From Tiliqua scincoides (lineage: Eukaryota > Chordata > Lepidosauria > Squamata > Scincidae), in the NCBI RefSeq assembly GCF_035046505.1, contig NC_089822.1:264131024-264195023 (forward strand): a stretch of DNA of 64,000 nt, written 5' to 3'. Within the stretch, counting starts at the first letter, position 1. Each line of letters begins with the position of its first letter. The notes under the pieces were generated by a model that was not told where the DNA came from, did no database searches, and saw nothing but the letters and a program-made list of their open reading frames with translations. Positions 50,737 to 64,000 of this stretch are shown one piece after another. The position numbers were made by a program, and so were the translations under genes.

Positions 50737-51835
50737 TGTACAATATACACTGTTGCTCCCCCCAAACCGAAAGGCAATGTGCCTGGTGTGCCTTAATTCA
50801 ATAACCCACCCATTGGAAGGTACAGAAACAGCTATTTATTGTAAGTTAACCAAGCAAGGCACAAGGAGCATATTTTCAGATCATGTGCAAAGTTCAGCTG
50901 AATGCAGCCAGCCTTTTATAGTTCGAAGCAACACAGTTCAACAGGCAGAGGCTCAGAAAATTTCCACCCCTGCCTCACCCAAAAGCCCCTCTACCCCTCC
51001 TTCTGGTATTGATGTCCTTGCTCTGAACACATTTTGCTGCTCCTGCAAGATAACAGAGCATTTTCACAGACTGGCCCTGTGGTTATCATCAAGGATCAAG
51101 GCACTGGGACTCAAAGAACCAGGCAAGGGCATGAAGCTGTCTCACTAACTTGGCAAGCAAAAGCATTTAGTTTTACTCGTCTCTAATGGAGTCACTGTTG
51201 TCAAAGTATAACAGCCCCCCCCCACTTGTGGTATTCCATGTCCTGACCTAGACTAACAGGGGAGTCCTTAGCCTGTGGCTTAATTTCATTGTTTGAATCT
51301 TACACCATTCCGTATCTGAACAACTCCACCTTTGGGACTAATCTGGGTTGATGCACAACTGAGGGCTCCTTAATGCGGTTCACAGCCCATTCTTTGGGCT
51401 CAGCAGATCCTCTTGGAGAACTGTTTACCCTTCTCGCTCTGCACGTAGTTTTAGAGTCTGCAGTACCAAAGGAGTATCAATTGGTACCATTGGAGTACCA
51501 ATACTCCAATACCAGTATCCTGATACCTTACAATTAACTACTTGCATTTTAAAACAAAGCAAATGTATAAAGATTGCTACTCCATTGCAAAGACATGTGG
51601 AATAATTGCCACATTTTCCACAGTCAGCAGAGGCTGTTTGAAAGGGGGCCAGACCAGAGCAGTGACTCTTGCAGAGAATTGCCGCCTGCAGTCATATGAG
51701 AAAGATTCCTGTCTGTGTAACTCCTTTAGAAGCAATTCTATTCCCCCTGTCAAGATTCGTATCAAAACACCTTGGAGACATCCATCCCAGCTGCTGTCCT
51801 ATGCCCAGGTTCACAGTCTATCTATTACGACAAGG
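50737..51835. other. Right-arm duplication sequence, no gene
   Basis: Mirror match of about 15935-17198. It has a 9-C run near 51213. Short frames have no product I can name. Confidence 0.6.
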
Positions 51836-52177
51836 CAGTGTTTCTCAAACTGGGGGTTGGACCCACTAGGTGGGTTTCGAACGAATTTCAGGTGGGTCCC
51901 CATTCATTTCAATATTTTATTTTTAATATGTTAGACTTGACTGCATTTGGGGAATCGTGACAGACCTGTGCTTTTAACAAGCTACTATGTATATTCTTTA
52001 ACCATGATAGTAAATGGGACTTCCTGCTGGGTAAGTGTGGGTAGGGTGCAGCCTAGGATTATTAAAAATTTTCCTGCTTGATGACATCACTTCCAGACAT
52101 GACATCACTTCTGGTGGGTCCTGACAGATTCTCATTCTAAGAAGTAGGTCCTGGTGCTAAAAGTGTGAGAACCACTG
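51836..52177 (+). mobile_element. 340-bp non-autonomous hAT (right-arm copy)
   Basis: It opens CAGTGTTTCTCAAAC and closes GTGTGAGAACCACTG. Flanks CGACAAGG and GGATAAGG are a probable 8-bp target repeat with two mismatches. Mirror partner of 15596-15934. Confidence 0.78.
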
Positions 52178-52220
52178 GGATAAGGTATCAAAGTGCTTTG
52201 TTGTGTGCTTCTCAAAATTA

Positions 52221-53144
<924 letters not shown>

Positions 53145-53151
53145 AAACTAA

Positions 53152-54423
53152 TAAGAACATAAGAACATAAGAACAGCCCCACTGGATCAGGCCATAGGCC
53201 CATCTAGTCCAGCTTCCTGTATCTCACAGTGGCCCACCAAATGCCCCAGGGAGCACACCAGATAACAAGAGACCTCATCCTGGTGCCCTCCCCTGCATCT
53301 GGCATTCTGACATAACCCATTTCTAAAATCAGGAGGTTGCGCACACACATCATGGCTTGTACCCCATAATGGATTTTTCCTCCAGAAACTTGTCCAATCC
53401 CCTTTTAAAGGCGTCTAGGCTAGACGCCAGCACCACATCCTGTGGCAAGGAGTTCCACAGACCGACCACACGCTGAGTAAAGAAATATTTTCTTTTGTCT
53501 GTCCTAACCCGCCCAACACTCAATTTTAGTGGATGTCCCCTGGTTCTGGTGTTATGTGAGAGTGTAAAGAGCATCTCCCTATCCACTCTGTCCATTCCCT
53601 GCATAATTTTGTATGTCTCAATCATGTCCCCCCTCAAGCGTCTCTTTTCTAGGCTGAAGAGGCCCAAACGCCGTAGCCTTTCCTCATAAGGAAGGTGCCC
53701 CAGCCCCGTAAACATCTTAGTCGCTCTCTTTTGCACCTTTTCCATTTCCACTATGTCTTTTTTGAGATGCGGCGACCAGAACTGGACATAATACTCCAGG
53801 TGTGGCCTTACCTTAGATTTGTACAACGGCATTATAATACTAGCCGTTTTGTTCTCAATACCCTTCCTAATGATCCCAAGCATAGAATTGGCCTTCTTCA
53901 CTGCCGCCGCACATTGGGTCGACACTTTCATCGACCTGTCCACCACCACCCCAAGATCTCTCTCCTGATCTCTCACAGACAGCTCAGAACCCATCAGCCT
54001 ATATCTAAAGTTTTGATTTTTTGCCCCAATGTGCATGACTTTACACTTACTGACATTGAAGCGCATCTGCCATTTTGCTGCCCATTCTGCCAATCTGGAG
54101 AGATCCTTCTGGAGCTCCTCACAATAACTTCTGGTCTTCACCACTCGGAAAAGTTTGGTGTCGTCTGCAAACTTAGCCACTTCACTGCTCAACCCTGTCT
54201 CCAGGTCATTTATGAAGAGGTTGAAAAGCACCGGTACCAGGACAGATCCTTGGGGCACACCACTTTTCACCTCTCTCCATTGTGAAAATTGCCCATTGAC
54301 ACCCACTCTCTGCTTCCTGGCCTCCAACCAGTTCTCAATCCATGAGAGGACCTGTCCTCTAATTCCCTGACTGTGGAGTTTTTTCAGTAGCCTTTGGTGA
54401 GGGACCGTGTCAAACGCCTTCTG
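53152..54423 (-). mobile_element. Young CR1 3' half with open frame
   Basis: An uninterrupted 325-codon minus-strand frame (54327-53350) spans [55 protein letters not shown] and VVGLWNSLPQDVVLASSLDA. The 3' tail has three octamers. Flanks AAACTAA (53145-53151 and 54424-54430) are a probable 7-bp target repeat. The intact frame suggests it is among the youngest CR1s here. It is right-arm specific. Confidence 0.92.
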
Positions 54424-54594
54424 AAACTAAGAGTCAAGTGGATTAAAACATATGTTCAAGTCAGTAAATATTTAGTTCATGATAAGTAAATCTTTTTACA
54501 AATTTAAATGCTTCTTAAATATTGTGACTCTCAGACTTCTGAAGTCTGTTTATTGTATGTGGCTTGTATGTAAAGCAAGTTTGGCGATCCCCAA

Positions 54595-54910
54595 TTTATA
54601 TGGTTTCCCTTCTCTGTGGGTCCTTGGATGCCGGATCAGTTTTGAACTCAGAATGAAGCTCTTCCAACACTCCAAGCATTATACAGCTTCTCCCTATGTG
54701 ACTTCTTTGCTGTACAGTCAGGTTTATGCTCACAGTGAAGCTCTTCCCGCACTCCAAGCACTGATATGGTTTGGCCCCCGTGTGGTTTCTTTGAGGCACA
54801 GTTAGACCTCTGCTCTCACTGAAGCACTGATATAGTTTTTCTGCTGTGTGAGTTGTTTGATGCAAAATCAGGTCACAGCTCTGAGAGAAGCTCTTTCCAC
54901 ACTCTGAGCA
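54595..54910 (-). pseudogene. Decayed fingers downstream of gene 3 stop
   Basis: Finger units continue past the gene 3 stop ([34 protein letters not shown]) with shifts and lost residues. They mirror the relic behind gene 1 (9129-9336). Confidence 0.78.
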
Positions 54911-57238
<2,328 letters not shown>

Positions 57239-57894
57239 CTGAGAAAGAAACAAGAGAATGAGTTCATTCTGCTTACAAAATATCCAGCCTTTCCAAAACG
57301 ACTGACCCCCACCTCCAGAGTGGCTTGGATTGGGACAGGACAAGAGGTGACCTCGCTGAACACCTGCTCATGAATGAGCTGCATGGTCGGTTCTGAAAGT
57401 GTCAGTCTGGTTTATGTAAGTACAGGCTCACTGCTCATGAGTGCTGGAATCATGGACCAGTTGGGAATCCAGTTGCAAATGTGAAACCAGCCACGCTTCT
57501 CTCATCAACCTCTCAGCACATGCAAAGAAAGCCTTAACCAGAAGGCCAGCTGTCCCCCTCCTCTTCTTGCAATTCCCTCTCTGCAAAGTGACTGGGAATT
57601 TAGGCAAGCAGAGAAATGAGGTGGCCTTCTCCTGCCTTTTCATCTCCTCAGCAAGACTCTCACTAGAGTACCAGATTCTCAGTCCAGAACAGCCATAGCT
57701 CAGTGACTGAGTACATGTTTTGCACACAAAAGACCCAGAAACCAGTTTAGGGTTTTTTAACTATCCCTAAACAAAAAAGCAAACAAAAAAACTATGCAGT
57801 CAGACAGCCAGCAGCAGGGTGGGGGCTATCCAGTGTTTTGCACTGAGTGTCACATGTATGACTATATGCCTTTGGGGCATAATTCATAGGTGTG
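57239..57894 (-). other. Gene 3 intron, mirror of left arm
   Basis: Non-coding; reverse complement of about 5927-6616. The CR1 below starts where the left-arm CR1 ends. Confidence 0.6.
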
Positions 57895-59711
57895 TCCTTG
57901 GTGCAAGGAGCTCCAGGGACTCCGGGAATGCATCCGCTTGCTTGAAGCCTTGGTGGCCAACCTGGAGAAGCAGAAGCAGGCAAAAAAGGACCATGGGGAG
58001 ACTTCTGGGTATGATCAGGCTTCGTCCCAACCTCAGGCGTACAGCTCCTCAGCTGCCTGGGTGGGAATTCTCGGGGCTGGAGGACATCATCCTAGAGAGG
58101 AGGGAAACAATCCCCTGGGGGAATGCCTTCTCCAGTGGCAGGCCCGTATTCGAATGCACTCAGGATACTCCTCGGCGGGAGGGGGGTCGGGGGCTTCTTG
58201 TAATGCAGGATTAGATTATTAGAAACATAGAGAGGGGGGTTTGCGATGGATGTGAGGACCGCATGGTGACTTGCCTGCTTGGTGCAAAGGTTGCGGACAT
58301 CACTTCTCACATAGACAGGCTGATAGATAGTGCTGGGGAGGAGGTAGAGGTAGTGATGCATGCTGGCACCAACGACATGGGCAAGTGTAGCCATGAGGTC
58401 CTGGAGGCCAAATTAAGGCTATTGGGAAGGAAGCTGAAAGCCATGACCTTAAAGGTAGCATTCTTGGAAGTGCTACCTGTTCCACGCGCATGGCCAACTA
58501 GGCTGGCGGAAATCAGGGGCATCATTGCGTGGATGTGACATTGGTGTAGGGAGGAGAGGTTTAGCTTCGTTACGAACTGGGGAACATTTTGGGACAAGCA
58601 GGGACTGTACAAGAGGGACGGGCTTCACTTGAACCAGAATGGAATCAGATTGCTGGCACATAACATTAAAAAGTTGGCAGAGCAGCTTTTAAACTGATTC
58701 CTGGGGAAAAGCCGACAGGAGCTGAGGGACATTGACTATATGCCCACATAGTGGGCATAACGGAAACCTGGAGGAATGTGGAGAATCAGTGGGATACTGC
58801 AATACCGGGCTATAAACTCTACAGGAGTGACAGGGAAGGGCGGGTTGGAGGTGGGGTGGCCGTTTACGTTAAGGAAGGGATAGAATCCAGCAAAGTAGAG
58901 ATTGAAGGCAGGTCAGACTCCACCATAGAATCTCTGTAGGTTAAATTACCAGACCTGAGGAGTGATGTAATACTGGGGGCGTAGTATCGTCCTCCAGACC
59001 AGAAACCTGAAGGGAACCTTGAAATGAGGAAGCAGATCAGGGAGGTGACAAGGAGTGACAGGGTTGTAATCATGGGGGACCAATTATCCTCATATAGACT
59101 GGGTCAATTTGTGTTCTGGTCAGAAAAAGGAGACCAGATTTCGTGTCATGTTAAATGACTGCACCTTAGAGCAGCTAGTCATGGAGCCCACCAGAGGACA
59201 GGTGACTCTGGATTTAATATTGTGCAGTACTCAGGACCTGGTTAGAGATGTCGATGTTACTGAGCCATTGGGGAACAGTGATCATGCTGCAATTCGTTTC
59301 AACATGCACATTGGGGGAAGAATACTGGGCAAATCTCTCACAAAAACCTTTGACTTCCAACAAGCGGACTTCCCTCAAATGAGGAGGCTGGTTAGAAGGA
59401 GGTTGAAAGGGAGGGTAAAAAGAGTCCAATGTCTACAGAGTGCATGGAGGTTGCTCAAATCAACAGTAATAGAGGCCCAGCGGAAGTGTATACCGCAAAG
59501 GAAGAAGCGCTCTACTAAGTCCAGGAGGGTGCCTGCATGGCTAACCAGCCAAGTTATAGAGGTCGTAAAGGATAAGGAAGCTTCCTTCCATAAATGTAAG
59601 TCTTGCCCTAATGAGGAGAATAAAAAGGAACATAAACTGTGGCAAAAGAAATGTAAGAAGGTAATACATGAGGCCAAGAGAGACTATGAGGAACACATGG
59701 CCAGCAGCATT

Positions 59712-60603
59712 GTAGTTGGCAACCTTCAGTCTCGAAAGACTATGGTATCGCGCTCTGAAAGGTGATTCTGGAACAGCATCTAGTGTGGCTGAAAAGGCCG
59801 AATCGGGAGTGACAATCCCTTCCACACTGGGAGCAAGTGCAGTCTGTCCCTGGTCTGTCTCCCTGGCTATGGGCCTTCCTTCTTTGCCTCTTAGCCTCAG
59901 ACTGTTGGCCAAGTGTCTCTTCAAACTGGGAAAGGCCATGTTGCACAGCCTGCCTCCAAGCGGGCCGCTCAGAGGCCAGGGTTTCCCACTTGTTGAGGTC
60001 CACTCCTAAGGCCTTCAGATCCCTCTTGCAGATGTCCTTGTATCGCAGCTGTGGTCTACCTGTAGGGCGCTTTCCTTGCACGAGTTCTCCATAGAGGAGA
60101 TCCTTTGGGATCCGGCCATCATCCATTCTCACAACATGACCAAGCCAACGCAGGCGTCTCTGTTTCAGTAGTGCATACATGCTAGGGATTCCAGCATGTT
60201 CCAGGACTGTGTTGTTTGGAACTTTGTCCTGCCAGGTGATGCCGAGAATACATCGGAGGCATCGCATACGGAAAGCATTCAGTTTCCTCTCCTGTTGTGA
60301 GTGAAGAGTCCATGACTCGCTGCAGTACAGAAGTGTACTCAGGATGCAAGCTCTGTAGACCTGGATCTTGGTATGTTCCGTCAGCTTCTTGTTGGACCAG
60401 ATTCTCTCTGTGAGTCTGGAAAATGAGGTAGCTGCTTTACCGATGCGCTTGTTTAGCTCGGTATCGAGAGAAAGAGTGTAGGAGATCGTTGAGCCAAGGT
60501 ACACAAAGTCATGGACAACCTCCAGTTCATGTGCAGAGATTGTAATGCAGGGAGGTGAGTCCACATCCTAAGCCATGACCTGTGTTTTCTTCAGGCTGAT
60601 TGT
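59712..60603 (-). mobile_element. LINE-X copy 4 (subfamily B), inside CR1
   Basis: The 11-bp CCAGCAGCATT flanks it (59701-59711 and 60604-60614). A 274-codon open minus-strand frame covers VHDFVYLGSTISYTLSLDTE, LSTLLYCSESWTLHSQQERK, RLRWLGHVVRMDDGRIPKDL and CTCSQCGRDCHSRFGLFSH. It is 5'-truncated, but the frame is intact, so it is young. Absent from the left-arm CR1. Confidence 0.93.
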
Positions 60604-61860
60604 CCAGCAGCATTAAGGGGAATTAAAAAAGCTTCTACAAATATGTTAGAAGCAGGAAACCCACCAGAGAAGCAGTTGGCCCTCTGGATGGTAAGGGAGG
60701 TTAAGGGGACATAATAGGAAGCTTAGAGATGGTAGAGAAATTAAATGAGATCTTTGCATCTGTCTTCATGGCAGAAGACCTCGGGCAGATACTGCTGCCT
60801 GAACAGCCCCTCCTGACCAAGGAATTAAGCCAGATAGAGGTTAAAGAGAAGATGTTTCAGACCTCATTGATAAATTAAAGATCTGATGGCATCCACCCTA
60901 GAGTTATTAAGGAATTAAAGAATGAAGTTGCTGACCTATTGACTAAGATATGCAACTTGTCCCTCAAAACGGCCACGGTTCCAGAAGATTGGAGGATAGC
61001 AAATGTCACGCCTATCTTTAAAAAGTGAAAGAGGGGGGACCCGTGAAACTATAGGCTGGTCAGCCTAATGTCTATACTGGGTAAGATGCTGGAATGCCTC
61101 ATCAAAGATAGGATCTCAAAACACATAGACGAACAAGCCTTGCTGAGGGAGAATCAGCCTGGCTTCTGTAAGGGCAAGTCTTGCCTCACAAAACTTGTAG
61201 AATTCTTTGAAAAGGTCAACAAGCATGTGGATGTGGGAGAACCCATGAACATTATATATCTGGACTTTCAGAAGGTGATTAACACAGTCCCTCACCAAAG
61301 GCTATTGAAAAAACTCCACAGTCAGGGAATTAGAGGGGAGGTGCTCTCCTGGATTGAGACCTGGTTGAAGAGCAGGAAACAGAGAGTGGGTGTCAATGGG
61401 CAATTTTCACAGTGGAGAGAGGTGAAAAGCGGTGTGCCCCAAGGATCTGTCCTGGTACCGGTGCTTTTCAACCTCTTCATAAATGACCTGGAGACAGTGG
61501 TGAGCAGTGAGGTGGCAAAGTTTGCAGACGACACCAAACTTTTCCGAGTGGTGAAGACCAGTAGTATTTGTGAGGCTCCAGAAGGATCTCTCCAAACTGG
61601 CAGAATGGGCAGCAAAATGGCAGATGCACTTCAATGTCAGTAAGTGTAAAGTCATGCACATTGGGGCAAAAAATCAAAACCACATATAGGCTGATGGGTT
61701 CTGAGCTGCCTGTGACAGATCAGGAGAGAGATCTTGGGGTGGTGGTGGACAGGTTGATGAAAGTATTGACCCAATGTGTGGCAGCAGCACTAAAGAGGGC
61801 CAATTTTATGCTTAGGATCATTAGAAAAGGTATTGAGAACAAAACGGCTAATATTATAAT

Positions 61861-62904
61861 TTTTTGTATTGGCAACCTTCAGTCTCGAAAGACTATGGTA
61901 TCGCGCTCTGAAAGGTGGTTCTGGCACAGCGTCTAGTGTGGCTGAAAAGGCCAATCCGGGAGTGACAATCCCTTCCACACCGGGAGCAAGTGCAGTCTGT
62001 CCCTGGTCTGTCTCCCTGGCTATGGGCCTTCCTTCTTTGCCTCTTAGCCTCAGACTGTTGGCAAAGTGTCTCTTCAAACTGGGAAAGGCCATGTTGCACA
62101 GCCTGCCTCCAAGCGGGCCGCTCAGAGGCCAGGGTTTCCCACTTGTTGAGGTCCATCCCTAAGGCCTTCAGATCCCTCTTGCAGATGTCCTTGTATCGCA
62201 GCTGTGGTCTACCTGTAGGGCGCTTTCCTTGCACAAGTTCTCCATAGAGGAGATCCTTTGGGATCCGGCCATCATCCATTCTCACGACATGACCAAGCCA
62301 ACGCAGGCGTCTCTGTTTCAGCAGTGAATACATGCTAGGGATTCCAGCACGTTCCAGGACTGTGTTGTTTGGAACTTTGTCCTGCCAGGTGATGCCGAGG
62401 ATGCGTCGGAGGCAGCGCATGTGGAAAGCGCTCAGTTTCCTCTCCTGTTGTGAGCGAAGAGTCCATGACTCGCTGCAGTACAGAAGTGTACTCAGGACGC
62501 AAGCTCTGTAGACCTGGATCTTGGATCTCCAGACTGAGAGCAAAATCCAAAGTCCAGCTGAAATGTCTGCGTGACTTCCTCTTTGCCGACGATGCAGCTG
62601 TCACTACCCACTCTGCCAAAGATCTCCAGCAGCTCATGGATCGTTTTAGCAAGGCCTGCCAAGATTTTGGACTGACAATCAGCCTGAAGAAAACACAGGT
62701 CATGGTTCAGGATGTGGACTCACCTCCCTGCATTACAATCTCTGAGCATGAACTGGAGGTTGTCCATGACTTTGTGTACCTTGGCTCAACGATCTCCGAC
62801 ACTCATTCTCTCGATACCGAGCTAAACAAGCGCATCGGTAAAGCAGCTACCACGTTTTCCAGACTCACAAAGAGAGTCTGGTCCAACAAGAAGCTGACGG
62901 AACA
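61861..62904 (-). mobile_element. LINE-X copy 5 (subfamily B), twin-primed, inside CR1
   Basis: The 12-bp TAATATTATAAT flanks it (61849-61860 and 62905-62916). From 62526 to 61861 the minus strand carries the 3' part (IQVYRACVLSTLLYCSESW to CTCSRCGRDCHSRIG). From 62527 to 62904 the plus strand carries the preceding part (LRDFLFADDAAVTTHSAKDL to RVWSNKKLTEH). The two halves abut in protein terms: KLTEH is followed by KIQVYRA in copy 4. Confidence 0.93.
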
Positions 62905-63588
62905 TAATATTATAATGTTCTTGTAGAAATCTAAGGTAAGGCCACACCTGGAGTATTATGTCCAGTTCTGGTTGCCACATCTCAAAAAGGATATAGTAGA
63001 AATGGAAATGGTGCAAAATAGAGTGACTAAGATTATTACTGGGCTGGTGCACCTTCCTTATGAGGAAAGACTATGGCGTTTGAGCCTCTTCAGCCTAGAA
63101 GAAAGGCACCTGAGAGGGGACATGATTGAGACATACAAAATTATGCATGGGAAGGATAAAGTGGATAGAGAGATGCTCGTTACACTCTCACATAACACCA
63201 GAACCAGGAGACATCCACTAAAATTGAGTGTTGGGACAGTTAGGACAGACAAAAGAAAATATTTCTTTACTCAGCGTGTGGTAGGTCTGTGGAACTCCTT
63301 GCCACAGGATGTGGTGATGGCATCTGGCCTGGATGCCTTTAAAAGGGGATTGGAAAGGTTTCTAGAGGAAAAATCCATTACAGTTTTCAAGCCATGATGT
63401 GTATGTGCAACCTCCTGATTTTAGAAATGGGCTATGTCAGAATGCCAGATGCAAGGGACGGCACCAGGATGCAGGTTCTCTTGTTATCAGATGTGCTCCC
63501 TGGGGCATTTGGTGGGCCACTGTAATATACAGGAAGCTGGACTAGATGGGCCTATGGCCTGATCCAGTGGGGCTGTTCTTATGTATAC

Positions 63589-64000
63589 CATCCATGGCAT
63601 TAACTCAAGAGAGGGCTGGGTGACATCCCTGCTTGAACCCCTGGGCAGCTGCTGTCAATCAGTGTAGGGAGTACTGAGCCAGACAGGTCTGACTCGGATG
63701 GCAGATTTCTTCTGACCCATAACACCATGAATGCTTCCCCAGACAAGCCCAAGCTGAGGAGGAAGAGCTGCTTAAAGGGCCAAGACACCTGCTGTCTTCC
63801 CTTGGCTCACAATGTTCCTCTTTGGCAAACCCATTTGTCATAGCAGGAGAAAGTGCTAAGATCTGTCACTGAAGGAAACCAGAAGAAAGAGGACTGAAGT
63901 TGGCAGTTTCTCCACTTGGATCCGATTCCCAAATACAGCTGGCAAATCAGCAGGTTCCAAAGACTTTGCCAATGCCAGAACAGGCAATGTCCAAGATGGC
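63589..64000. other. Right-arm duplication sequence to window end
   Basis: Mirror match of about 3030-3447 (for example TTAACTCAAGAGAGGGCTGG and CCATGAATGCTTCCCCAGAC). Non-coding; probably gene 3 intron. Confidence 0.65.

Larger units (their letters stand above)
57895..63588 (+). mobile_element. Long CR1 LINE with two LINE-X insertions
   Basis: Pieces: 57895-59711, 60604-61860 and 62905-63588, about 3.76 kb of CR1. ORF1 starts near 57895 (CPWCKELQGLRECIRLLEAL, coiled coil) and has an esterase-like part (VVMHAGTNDMG near 58350; KRDGLHLNQNGIRLL near 58615). ORF2 has an endonuclease (GITETWRNVENQWDTAIPGY, YRPPDQKPEGNLE), RT ([34 protein letters not shown]) and VVGLWNSLPQDVVMASGLDA. Frames are broken repeatedly. 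It is the same insertion as 3448-5926. Confidence 0.92.

Overview
The window looks like vertebrate nuclear DNA, most likely from a squamate reptile (lizard or snake). Three things point that way: a cluster of KRAB zinc-finger (KRAB-ZNF) genes with the reptile-style finger core [10 protein letters not shown], many CR1 LINEs ending in (TTCTTATG)n, and abundant hAT and Harbinger-like short DNA transposons. The clade call rests on general knowledge of these families; a turtle or crocodilian is less likely but not excluded. I saw no tRNA, rRNA, CRISPR or prokaryotic features.

Host genes. Three KRAB-ZNF genes can be assembled with matching splice phases. Gene 1 (+, 57-9128, four coding exons, 688 codons) has a start exon, KRAB A, KRAB B and a 16-finger exon. 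Gene 2 (+, 26480-44234, four coding exons, 957 codons) has the same plan, about 27 fingers, and an 11.2 kb third intron filled with nested transposons. Gene 3 (-, 57238-54911) is the inverted paralogue of gene 1; only KRAB B and a 14-finger exon are inside the window. Such proteins are normally nuclear, DNA-binding repressors that recruit TRIM28 through KRAB, often against transposons.

Layout. About 2.9-21.4 kb (left arm) and 45.0-64.0 kb (right arm) are the two arms of a large inverted duplication around a 23-24 kb spacer. Genes 1 and 3, the CR1 insertions in their introns (3448-5926 and 57895-63588), a second CR1 pair (17199-19596 and 48414-50736), a 340-bp hAT pair and an 89-bp MITE pair all recur in mirror order. 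Each arm has since gained its own insertions: a DIRS-like fossil and two LINEs on the left; a solo-LTR fossil, a 0.7 kb hAT and several LINEs on the right. Gene 2 sits in the spacer.

Transposons. CR1 copies of several ages dominate. A second LINE family (called LINE-X here, clade not resolved) has a C-terminal CX2C zinc-finger-like tail and five copies, two with twin-priming inversions. An L2-like LINE in gene 2's intron is split by a hAT element (8-bp target duplication) and by a nearly complete 6 kb I/Vingi-like LINE (11-bp target duplication). Exon boundaries are inferred from splice motifs and phase, not from transcripts.
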